A model generated the notes under the pieces. The model was not told where the DNA came from. It saw nothing but the letters and a program-made list of their open reading frames with translations, and did no database searches. A stretch of 64,000 nucleotides of DNA from the NCBI GenBank assembly GCA_020633195.1, contig JACKEC010000032.1:1-64000 (forward strand). The letters are read 5' to 3'. Shown here in pieces: positions 57,172 through 64,000 of the stretch. The stretch comes from Sandaracinaceae bacterium (GTDB taxonomy: Bacteria; Myxococcota_A; Polyangia; Polyangiales; Sandaracinaceae). Position numbers and translations under genes: made by a program. Position 1 is the stretch's first letter. Each line of letters begins with the position of its first letter.

Positions 57172-58583
57172 CCCTTCGCCTTGGCGTCCTTCGCGGCCTT
57201 CAGGCGCGCGCGCAGGCGGGAGGCGTAGCCCTCCTTGTTCGACTGCTTCACGCGGCCGACCGCGAGCGCGTCGTCGGGGACGTCACGGGTGACGGTGGTG
57301 CCCGTCGCGACGTAGGCGCCCACGCCCACGCGGATCGGGGCGATGAGCTGCGAGTCGCTGCCGATGAAGGCGCCGTCCTCGAGGACGGTCTGGTGCTTCT
57401 GGAAGCCGTCGTAGTTGCAGAAGATGGTGCCGGCGCCGATGTTCACCCCGGCCCCGACGGTGCCGTCGCCGAGGTACGCGAGGTGGTTCGCCTTCGAGCC
57501 CTCGCCGAGCGTCGTCTTCTTCATCTCGACGAAGTTCCCGAGGTGCGAGCGCGGCCCCATCACGGAGCCCGGGCGCAGGTGCGAGAACGGGCCGACCTGC
57601 GCGTCCGGGCCGATCTGGCTCTCGGACGCGACCGAGTAGGGCTTGAGGTAGGCGCCCTCGGCGACGGTCACGTCGGTGAGCACGCAGCCCACGTCGACGT
57701 GCGCCCCGGCCGCCACGTGCGTGTCGCCGCGCAGGACCACGTTGGGCTCGATGACCGCGTCGACCCCGATGGTCACCTCGGCGTCGATGTCCACGCGATC
57801 CAGATCGCGGATGGTCACCCCCGCGCGCGCGTGGCGCGTCGCGATGCGGCGCCGCATCACCGCCGCGGCCTCGGCGAGCTGCGCGCGGTCGTTGACGCCC
57901 TGCAGGCTCTCGAGCGCCCACGACACCGCGCGCGCGCCGCCCGCGCTCGCGGCCGCGGCGACGATGTCGGTCAGGTACAGCTCGCCCTGCGCGTTGTCGT
58001 CCTTCAGGCCCCCGAGCGCGTCGCGCAGGAAGCCCGCCTCGGCTGCGTAGAGGCCGGGGTTGATCTCGTCGATCGCGCGCTCCGCCTCCGAGCAGTCCTT
58101 GTGCTCGCGGATCCCGACGACGGCGTCCCCCTCGCGCAGGATGCGCCCGTAGCCGGTCGGGTCGGCGGCCCGACACGTCAGCAGCGACAGCGGCTGGTCT
58201 CCGCGCGCGTCCACGAGCGCGCCGATCGCCTCGGCCTCGAGCAGCGGCACGTCGCCGTAGAGGATGACCACCGTGCCCTCGAACCCCTCGAGCGCGGGGA
58301 GGGCGCACTGCACCGCGTGGCCGGTCCCGCGCTGCTCGGCCTGGAGCGCGGTCTCCACTCGATCGGAAGCGACGAGCGCGGCCTCCACCTGCTCCTTGCC
58401 GTGGCCGAGGACGACGACCACCCGCTCGGCGCCTGCCTCGAGCGCGGCGGCGACCGGCCACGCGACCATCGGGCGCCCCGCGATCGCGTGCAGGACCTTG
58501 GGCTGCGCGCTCTTCATGCGAGTGCCCTGACCCGCGGCGAGGATGACGGCGGCGAAGCCGCGGCTCGTGGACGTGCTCGTCAT
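57168..58583 (-). CDS. glmU: Bifunctional UDP-GlcNAc pyrophosphorylase / glucosamine-1-phosphate acetyltransferase
   Basis: A 471-residue cytoplasmic enzyme making UDP-GlcNAc for peptidoglycan and LPS. The uridyltransferase half has LAAGQGTRMKS, EQRGTGHAVQ, YGDVPLL and GELYLTDIV. The C-terminal left-handed beta-helix has LRPGSVMGPRSHLGNFVEMKKT, NHLAYLGDGTVGAGVNIGAGTIFCNYDG with the catalytic His, and GSDSQLIAPIRVG. TATCTG lies 6 nt before the ATG. No glmS or glmM is adjacent. Confidence 0.96.
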   Translation of the reverse strand: MTSTSTSRGFAAVILAAGQGTRMKSAQPKVLHAIAGRPMVAWPVAAALEAGAERVVVVLGHGKEQVEAALVASDRVETALQAEQRGTGHAVQCALPALEGFEGTVVILYGDVPLLEAEAIGALVDARGDQPLSLLTCRAADPTGYGRILREGDAVVGIREHKDCSEAERAIDEINPGLYAAEAGFLRDALGGLKDDNAQGELYLTDIVAAAASAGGARAVSWALESLQGVNDRAQLAEAAAVMRRRIATRHARAGVTIRDLDRVDIDAEVTIGVDAVIEPNVVLRGDTHVAAGAHVDVGCVLTDVTVAEGAYLKPYSVASESQIGPDAQVGPFSHLRPGSVMGPRSHLGNFVEMKKTTLGEGSKANHLAYLGDGTVGAGVNIGAGTIFCNYDGFQKHQTVLEDGAFIGSDSQLIAPIRVGVGAYVATGTTVTRDVPDDALAVGRVKQSNKEGYASRLRARLKAAKDAKAKG

Positions 58584-58651
58584 GCCGCCCAGATACCGCA
58601 GTCCGCGCCATCGCGCATCGTCCCGACGCGGACCGCTGCTACGATGGGGCG

Positions 58652-60208
58652 GTGAGACGCGCCGCGACGCTGGGCTGGACGCTGATCGGCTTGATGGCCT
58701 TGCCCGCCCATGCCCAGCCCCCGGAGCTCGACGGGCTCGTGGTGCCGCCGCCTCCGGGCGCCGACGCGACGCCGCCGAGCGAGGCGCCGCCGCCCGAGAC
58801 GCCGCCGAGCGCCGCGACCCCGCCGCCGCCGAGCGCGGCGACCACCTCGCCCACCGCGCCGCCGCCGAGCGCGGCCACCACCCCGCCGGCCGGGCCCCCG
58901 CCGCCGGGAATGGGGGTCCCCTCGGACGCCGTGGTCGGGCCGCTGCTCGCGATCGCCGAGCAGGATCTCGCCGCGGGCCGACACGCCCTCGCGCTCGCGC
59001 GCGCCTCGGTGGTGTCGCAGGCGTTGCCCGAGAACGTCCCGCTGCGGATCCGCGCCGACGGGCTCCGGTTGATCGCGCAGCAGCGCATCTCGGCGAACGC
59101 GCCCGCGCCCACCGCCGAGGAGGTCCTGGCTCCGCTCGTGATCCAGGCCGAGATGGACCTGCGCGCGGGGCAGGCGTTCGCGGCCGTCCCCCGGATCGAC
59201 TTCGTGCTCGCGCGCCTCCCCGCGAGCTCGCTCCTGCGCCAGCGCGCGGCGGGGCTTCGCGAGGTCGCGATCGGGGCGACCGGGAGCCCGTCGGGCGCGC
59301 CCCCGCTCCTCTACGCCCCGGCGCCTCCGCCGACGATGGCGATGGGCCCCGCGCAGCCGCCGCCCACGCCCCGCGACCCGACCGAGCGGGGCACCGGCGA
59401 GGCCGTCGAGCTCTACATCACGGGCGGGATGCTCGGCGCCCTCACGGGCGGCTACATCCCCTTCGTCGCGTCGGAGCAGACGGCGGGGAGCGTGACCTAC
59501 ACCCTTTCGGTCATCGGCGGCGCCGGGCTGTTCGTGGTCGGCGTCATCTCGCTCGACCTGACGGGCGCGCTGCGCACCGGGATCCCGCCGACGATCAGCT
59601 CGAGCATCCGCTTCGGGTTCGCCAACGGCATGCTCGCGTGGGGCCTCGCGGCGGCCGACGGAAACGTCGATCCGGGCACCGCCTTCACGCTCGTCTGGGG
59701 GGGCAGCGTCATCGGCGCGCTCACCGGAGTGGGGGTCGGGTTCGGCCTCACGCCGAGCGTCGACGAGGAGCGGTTCGTCGAGTCGGCGGGCATCTGGGGC
59801 GGCGCGATCGGGACCTCGGTCGCGATGATCACGGGCTACGAGGACCCGATGGCGGGCCTCGCGCTGTCGCTCGTCGGCCTCGACGCGGGCCTCCTCGCCG
59901 GCATCATCACGACGGCGGCGGGCGGTCAGATGTCGGCGCGCCGATCGCTCTTCCTCGATCTCGGCTTCCTCGCCGGCTACGGCGTGGGCGTGCTGTTGCC
60001 GACGGCCTACTACACCCTGTCGCGCAACGACCCCGAGCTCGCCGCCTTCGGAGTGGGCTCCCTCGTCGGATCGATCGGCGGCTGGGTGCTGCTCTACCTG
60101 CTCACCGACGGCATGGACGCGCCCGCGCAGGACGACGACCCGCAGATCCACGTGGGCATCTCGCCCATCGACGGCGGCGGCGTCGTCACCCTCTACGGCC
60201 AGCTGTAG
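58652..60208 (+). CDS. Pro-rich secreted/membrane protein of unknown function
   Basis: A 518-residue protein with a signal peptide (LGWTLIGLMALPAHAQ). A Pro/Ala-rich linker (about 30-90) repeats PSAAT three times. A helical segment (about 90-205) holds two TPR-like units (VVGPLLAIAEQDLAAGRHALALARA and VLAPLVIQAEMDLRAGQAFAAVPRI). About ten Gly-rich hydrophobic segments follow (LYITGGMLGALTGGYIPFVA and similar). The glycine-rich segments could be either membrane helices or barrel strands. TACGAT lies 6 nt before the GTG. No family recognised. Confidence 0.78.
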   Translation: MRRAATLGWTLIGLMALPAHAQPPELDGLVVPPPPGADATPPSEAPPPETPPSAATPPPPSAATTSPTAPPPSAATTPPAGPPPPGMGVPSDAVVGPLLAIAEQDLAAGRHALALARASVVSQALPENVPLRIRADGLRLIAQQRISANAPAPTAEEVLAPLVIQAEMDLRAGQAFAAVPRIDFVLARLPASSLLRQRAAGLREVAIGATGSPSGAPPLLYAPAPPPTMAMGPAQPPPTPRDPTERGTGEAVELYITGGMLGALTGGYIPFVASEQTAGSVTYTLSVIGGAGLFVVGVISLDLTGALRTGIPPTISSSIRFGFANGMLAWGLAAADGNVDPGTAFTLVWGGSVIGALTGVGVGFGLTPSVDEERFVESAGIWGGAIGTSVAMITGYEDPMAGLALSLVGLDAGLLAGIITTAAGGQMSARRSLFLDLGFLAGYGVGVLLPTAYYTLSRNDPELAAFGVGSLVGSIGGWVLLYLLTDGMDAPAQDDDPQIHVGISPIDGGGVVTLYGQL

Positions 60209-60211
60209 CGC

Positions 60212-60838
60212 TCAAGGCTTCGAGATCGTCGCGAAGCACACGAGCAGGGTCAGGGGGTCCAGACACGGCGGGTCCTCGCGGGTCACGAGGCTGACCGGCA
60301 CGCGCCCGTGGCGACCGAAGAGCGCGGCGCGCAGCGTGTCCGCGACGCGGCTCTGCCGCTCCGGGCCCACCGCGTGGTGCAGCTCCTCGATGAGCTCGAT
60401 CAGCGCGCGTCCCACCCGCTCGTAGCGGGGGATCAACACCACCTCGCGCAGCGCGCCGGCCGCGGCGAGGTCCATCAACGCGGCCCGCGTGGCGTCGAGC
60501 TCCCCCGCGTCCGCGCCCGCGCCGACGAGCGCCCGCGTCGCGGCGGGGTGAGCCGCGATCGCGGGCGGCACCGGCGCGCGCAGGTGGGTCGCGACGGCGT
60601 ACACCCGGTCGAACCCGTCGACGCCGTCGAACGGCCGGACCTCGACGGGGTGGGTCTGCGCCGCGAACCAGCGCGCCATCGGCGCCGCCCACGGCGCGCC
60701 GTCTCCGACGTGCGCGAGGACGATCTCGTCGGCGAGCCCCTCGAGCGCCAACGCGACGACGGCGCCGCCGACCAGCTCCTCGGCCCCGAGGCCGACCACC
60801 AGCGCCCGGCCCCCTCCTTCCAGCGATCGCGCGTGCAC
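60212..60838 (-). CDS. Conserved-looking protein of unknown function
   Basis: A 208-residue cytoplasmic protein starting at GTG 60838. It has a Rossmann-like start (RALVVGLGAEELVGGAVVALALEG) and alternating beta/alpha segments (EIVLAHVGD, FDRVYAVATHLRAP, EVVLIPRYERVGRALIELIEELH), ending in DPLTLLVCFATISKP. I cannot assign a family. TATAAC upstream overlaps, on the opposite strand, the -10-like TATACC of the oligopeptidase gene. It converges with the preceding gene with a 3-bp gap. Confidence 0.65.
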   Translation of the reverse strand: MHARSLEGGGRALVVGLGAEELVGGAVVALALEGLADEIVLAHVGDGAPWAAPMARWFAAQTHPVEVRPFDGVDGFDRVYAVATHLRAPVPPAIAAHPAATRALVGAGADAGELDATRAALMDLAAAGALREVVLIPRYERVGRALIELIEELHHAVGPERQSRVADTLRAALFGRHGRVPVSLVTREDPPCLDPLTLLVCFATISKP

Positions 60839-60848
60839 GTCCCGCCTG

Positions 60849-60855
60849 TTATACC
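60849..60855. promoter_or_regulatory. Shared bidirectional -10-like element
   Basis: The sequence TTATACC reads TATACC on the plus strand, 6 nt before the oligopeptidase ATG at 60862. On the minus strand it gives TATAAC 9 nt before the GTG at 60838. One AT-rich island may therefore serve both divergent genes. Confidence 0.45.
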
Positions 60856-60861
60856 CGCGCG

Positions 60862-62889
60862 ATGCGCGACGCGAACCCGCTCCTCGACCTCGGCTTCCAC
60901 ATCCCCTTCGACCAGATCGGCGCCGAGCACGTCGAGCCCGCGGTCGACCAGCTCATCCGAGACGCCGAGGCCGCGCTCGCGCGCGTCGGCTCGGACCCCG
61001 AGCCTCCGACCTACGCCAACACCCTGCAGGCCCTCGAGGACGGCCTCGAGCCGCTCGAGCGGGCGATGTCGGTGATCGGACACCTCGAGAGCGTCGCGAC
61101 GACGGAGGCGCTCCGGAACGTCTACAACGAGGTGCAGCCGAAGGTCAGCGCGCTCTACTCGGCGATCCCGCTGAACCCGGACCTCTACCGGCGCCTCGTC
61201 GCGTTCTCGGAGACCGACGAGGCGGCGAAGCTCTCGCCGACCAAGCGGCGCTTCCTCGACAAGGAGCTGCGCGCGTTCCGCCGCAACGGCGCGGACCTGC
61301 CCGAGGCGGGCAAGCAGCGCATGACCGAGATCGACGTCGAGCTCTCGAAGCTGACCACGAAGTTTGCGCAGAACCTCCTCGACGAGACGAACGCGTTCGA
61401 GCTGATCATCGAGGACGAGGCCGGGCTCGCGGGGCTGCCCGAGAGCGCGCGGGCCGCCGCGCGGGCGTCCGCGAAGGCCAAGGGCGTCGAGGGGTGGCGC
61501 TTCACGTTGCAGGCGCCGAGCGCGTTCCCGGTGCTGACCTACCTCGACGACGCGTCGACGCGGGAGACGATCTGGCGCGCCTACAACACCCGCGCGAGCG
61601 CGGGGGAGCGGGACAACGCGCCGCTCATCGCGCGCATCCTGGAGCTGCGCCGCGAGAAGTCCGCGCTGCTCGGCTACGAGACCTTCGCCGACTACGTCCT
61701 CGAGGAGCGCATGGCCAAGGACGGCGCGCGCGCGGTGCGCTTCGTCGAGGACCTCGATCGGCGGACGCGCCCGTTCTTCGACCAGGAGAACGCGCAGCTC
61801 GCCGAGTTCCGGCGCGAGCTCGAGGGCGAGGACGCCCCCCCGCTCCAGCCGTGGGACCTCGGCTACTACGCCGAGAAGCTGCGGCAAGCGCGCTACGACT
61901 TCGACTCCGAGCTGCTCCGCCCCTACTTCGCGGCCGACCGGGTGATGCAGGGCCTCTTCTCCGTCGTGGAGCGCCTCTACGGCGTGCGCGTCGAGCAGGA
62001 CCAGGGCGTGCCCGCCTGGGACGAGGACGTCCGCTACTACCGGCTCCTCGAGGGCGACACGCTGCGCGGCGCCTTCTACGTCGATCTGCACCCGCGCGAG
62101 AACAAGCGCGGCGGCGCGTGGATGAGCAGCTTCGTGACGGGCAGCCCCGAGCACGGGCCTCACCTCGGGCTCTTCTGCGCGAACGCGACGCCGCCGGTCG
62201 GCGATCAGCCCGCGCTCCTCACGCACGACGAGGTGGAGACGCTCTTCCACGAGTTCGGCCACCTGATGCACCACCTGCTCAGCGACGTGGAGGTGCGCAG
62301 CCTCGCGGGCACGAACGTCGCGTGGGACTTCGTCGAGCTGCCGTCGCAGCTCATGGAGAACTGGACGTGGGAGCGCGAGGCGCTCGACCTCTTCGCGCGG
62401 CACCACGAGACGGGCGAGACGATCCCCGAAGACCTGTTCGAGAAGATGACCCGGGCCCGCACCTTCCGCGCGGCCAGCGCGACCATGCGTCAGCTCGGGT
62501 TCGCGAGCGCCGACCTGGGGCTTCACGTCGACTACGACCCGGCGCGCGACGGCGACGCGGTGACCTACGCGCGGACCCGCATGGCGCCGTTCGCCGCGAC
62601 CCCGCTGCCGGACGACTACGCGATGATCTGCGGCTTCGGTCACCTCTTCCAGGGCGCCGTCGGGTACGCCGCCGGCTACTACAGCTACAAGTGGGCGGAG
62701 GTCCTCGACGCCGACGTCTTCACCCGCTTCACCGAGCGAGGGATCTTCGACGCCGAGGTCGGCCAGGAGCTGCGCGCGAAGATCCTGTCGCGGGGCGACA
62801 GCGCCGATCCGGAGACCCTCTTCCGCGACTTCATGGGTCGGGAGCCCAGCGTGGACGCGCTCCTCGCGCGCTCCGGTCTCCTCGCGTAG
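60862..62889 (+). CDS. prlC: M3-family oligopeptidase A
   Basis: A 675-residue zinc metallopeptidase degrading short peptides, including cleaved signal peptides, in the cytoplasm. The zinc site is HEFGHLMHH with His463, Glu464 and His467; the third ligand Glu lies in the downstream FVELPSQLMENW. The C-terminal GFGHLFQGAVGYAAGYYSYKWAEVLDADVF is conserved in OpdA. Length is normal for the family. TATACC lies 6 nt before the ATG. Confidence 0.94.
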   Translation: MRDANPLLDLGFHIPFDQIGAEHVEPAVDQLIRDAEAALARVGSDPEPPTYANTLQALEDGLEPLERAMSVIGHLESVATTEALRNVYNEVQPKVSALYSAIPLNPDLYRRLVAFSETDEAAKLSPTKRRFLDKELRAFRRNGADLPEAGKQRMTEIDVELSKLTTKFAQNLLDETNAFELIIEDEAGLAGLPESARAAARASAKAKGVEGWRFTLQAPSAFPVLTYLDDASTRETIWRAYNTRASAGERDNAPLIARILELRREKSALLGYETFADYVLEERMAKDGARAVRFVEDLDRRTRPFFDQENAQLAEFRRELEGEDAPPLQPWDLGYYAEKLRQARYDFDSELLRPYFAADRVMQGLFSVVERLYGVRVEQDQGVPAWDEDVRYYRLLEGDTLRGAFYVDLHPRENKRGGAWMSSFVTGSPEHGPHLGLFCANATPPVGDQPALLTHDEVETLFHEFGHLMHHLLSDVEVRSLAGTNVAWDFVELPSQLMENWTWEREALDLFARHHETGETIPEDLFEKMTRARTFRAASATMRQLGFASADLGLHVDYDPARDGDAVTYARTRMAPFAATPLPDDYAMICGFGHLFQGAVGYAAGYYSYKWAEVLDADVFTRFTERGIFDAEVGQELRAKILSRGDSADPETLFRDFMGREPSVDALLARSGLLA

Positions 62890-62928
62890 GGGGACTCGCG
62901 CGCGAGGGTGTTATCCTCACCTTCGCGC

Positions 62929-64000
62929 ATGTCGGACGGCCAGGCGGAAGTGAGCGGCGCCCGCCCCGTGCGCCCGGGCGGCGATCGCAGCCGCGTGGGT
63001 CGCTACCGGCTCGCGTACGAGCTGGCCAGCGGCGGCATGGCCACCGTCTACATGGCGTGCGTCGAGGGCCCGGGGGGCTTCGACAAGGTGGTCGCCCTCA
63101 AGCGCATCCACCATCACCTCGCGAGCGAGGCCCGCTACGTCACCATGTTCCTCGACGAGGCCCGCCTCGCGTCCCGCATCGACCACCCGAACGTCGTGTC
63201 GGTGATCGACTTCGGCGAGGAGGACGGCGACTACTTCCTCGTGATGGAGTTCCTGCTCGGCGTCCCGCTGTCGCGGGTGATCGCCGCGCTCGCTCGGTCC
63301 GAGGATCGCGTCCCCACGCGCTGGGCCGCGATCGCGTCGCGCCTCGTCGCCGAGGCCTGTGAAGGGCTGCACGCCGCGCACGAGCTCCGCGACGCGACCG
63401 GCGAGCTGCTCGGGGTCGTCCACCGCGACGTCTCGCCGCAGAACCTCTTCGTCGGCTTCGACGGGATCCTGCGGGTCGTCGACTTCGGGATCGCGAAGGC
63501 CGCGGGCAAGCAGCACCAGACCGTCACCGGCGAGATGAAGGGCAAGCTCGCGTACATGTCGCCCGAGCAGATCCGCGGCGGCGACGTGGACCGGCGCGCC
63601 GACGTCTGGGCGCTCGGCGTCGTGCTGTGGGAGATGCTGACGTTCCGTCGGCTCTTCCGAAAAGCCAACGAGGTCGACGCGATGTACCACGTGCTCGAGG
63701 GCGAGATCGTGCCCCCGAGCGAGCTGACGAAGTCGCTCCCGGCCGGGGTGGACGAGATCGTCGCCACCTCCCTGGAGCGGGATCTCGCCAAGCGCTTCCC
63801 GGACGCGCGCGCGATGGCCCGAGACCTCAGCCGGACGTGGGGGCGCGAGCTCACCGAGCCCGTGGACGCCGCCGAGGTGGCGCAGCTCCTCGATCAGCTC
63901 TTCCCCGGTGAGGAGGAGCGGCAGCGCAACCTCGTGGAGCTCGCGCGCTACCGGCGCGATCAGGTCCCGCGCGTGACGGTGAACCCCGGCGAGGACTCCG
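62929..64000 (+). CDS. Ser/Thr protein kinase (PknB/Pkn-type), 3' partial
   Basis: 357 residues are visible and the frame runs off the window end. The kinase domain covers about 25-300: glycine loop LASGGMATVYMA, Lys58 in VALKRI, Glu in DEARLASRIDHPNVV, catalytic loop HRDVSPQN (Asp167; Val-Ser in place of the usual x-Lys, typical of myxobacterial kinases), DFG (Asp185) and MSPEQIRGG. The lack of the Lys after HRD is seen in many active family members. A sensor or output region probably follows outside the window. It could supply phosphothreonine to FHA proteins such as that at 45711. TATCCT lies 11 nt before the ATG. Confidence 0.92.
   Translation, partial: MSDGQAEVSGARPVRPGGDRSRVGRYRLAYELASGGMATVYMACVEGPGGFDKVVALKRIHHHLASEARYVTMFLDEARLASRIDHPNVVSVIDFGEEDGDYFLVMEFLLGVPLSRVIAALARSEDRVPTRWAAIASRLVAEACEGLHAAHELRDATGELLGVVHRDVSPQNLFVGFDGILRVVDFGIAKAAGKQHQTVTGEMKGKLAYMSPEQIRGGDVDRRADVWALGVVLWEMLTFRRLFRKANEVDAMYHVLEGEIVPPSELTKSLPAGVDEIVATSLERDLAKRFPDARAMARDLSRTWGRELTEPVDAAEVAQLLDQLFPGEEERQRNLVELARYRRDQVPRVTVNPGEDS

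Overview
The window is very GC-rich (about 70% by eye, third codon positions almost all G or C). It looks like a chromosomal segment of a Myxococcota member, most likely the Polyangia/Sandaracinaceae side. Supporting signs are a Ser/Thr kinase with an HRDVSPQN loop, an AgmX-type lipoprotein, MopE-type Cys/Asp motifs, many lipoproteins with Asp-Ala-Gly linkers, PEGA and FHA regulators, and a scattered type III export gene. The lineage is an inference. I see no phage, IS element, CRISPR array, origin or rRNA. One tRNA gene (Pro, CGG) is present.

Layout. 1-4748: tail of a GreA/B-like factor, a lipoprotein, a coupled porin/ammonium-transporter pair, and serine acetyltransferase. 4802-10454: FHA-GGDEF protein, RseP, RsmB, tRNA-Pro, a receiver-XRE regulator and an RluA-type pseudouridine synthase. 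10447-15304: a lipoprotein divergent from a three-gene ABC export operon (ATPase, double-FtsX permease, adaptor). 15301-19349: a four-gene minus-strand envelope operon (PEGA protein and three lipoproteins). 19458-28973: DUF1232 protein, EtfD-like Fe-S membrane oxidoreductase, a glutaredoxin/A-type/rhodanese fusion, a FliO-like protein, an AgmX-type lipoprotein, heme A synthase coupled to a seven-bladed lectin, and a membrane sulfatase-fold enzyme with DUF502. 28982-41555: C-type lectin lipoprotein, HtpG coupled to a Rieske oxygenase, leucine dehydrogenase next to an SctR/FliP export protein, an ECF41-like sigma factor divergent from an FAD oxidoreductase, and a DAG-linker lipoprotein. 41619-48303 (minus strand): ArsR/thioredoxin pair, a fatty-acid/ketone module (SDR, thiolase, acyl-CoA dehydrogenase), an FHA sigma-54 activator and a parvulin. 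48389-64000: hydrolase, outer-membrane protein, two secreted Asp-rich or Cys-rich proteins of lower GC, a frameshifted MFS-like transporter, a tandem structured repeat, a second M50 protease, transglutaminase, GlmU, M3 oligopeptidase and a truncated Ser/Thr kinase.

How genes work together. Several pairs are coupled by 1-4 bp start/stop overlaps: amt-porin, rseP-rsmB, ATPase-permease-adaptor, ctaA-lectin, sulfatase-DUF502, htpG-Rieske, arsR-trx and glutaredoxin-fliO. The EtfD-like protein, acyl-CoA dehydrogenase and thiolase together suggest beta-oxidation feeding quinone, although no etfAB lies here. Two M50 proteases, a parvulin, an AgmX protein and about ten lipoproteins give the window a cell-envelope flavour.

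The most unusual sequence-level signals are these: (i) a recurrent TA-rich -10-like hexamer 6-8 nt before about 18 start codons, suggesting widespread leaderless transcription; (ii) two tandem 100/101-bp units, each able to fold into three hairpins, at 53645-53845; (iii) the seven 45-residue repeats of the secreted lectin translationally coupled to heme A synthase; (iv) the Cys-less A-type domain between a CGFS glutaredoxin and a rhodanese.
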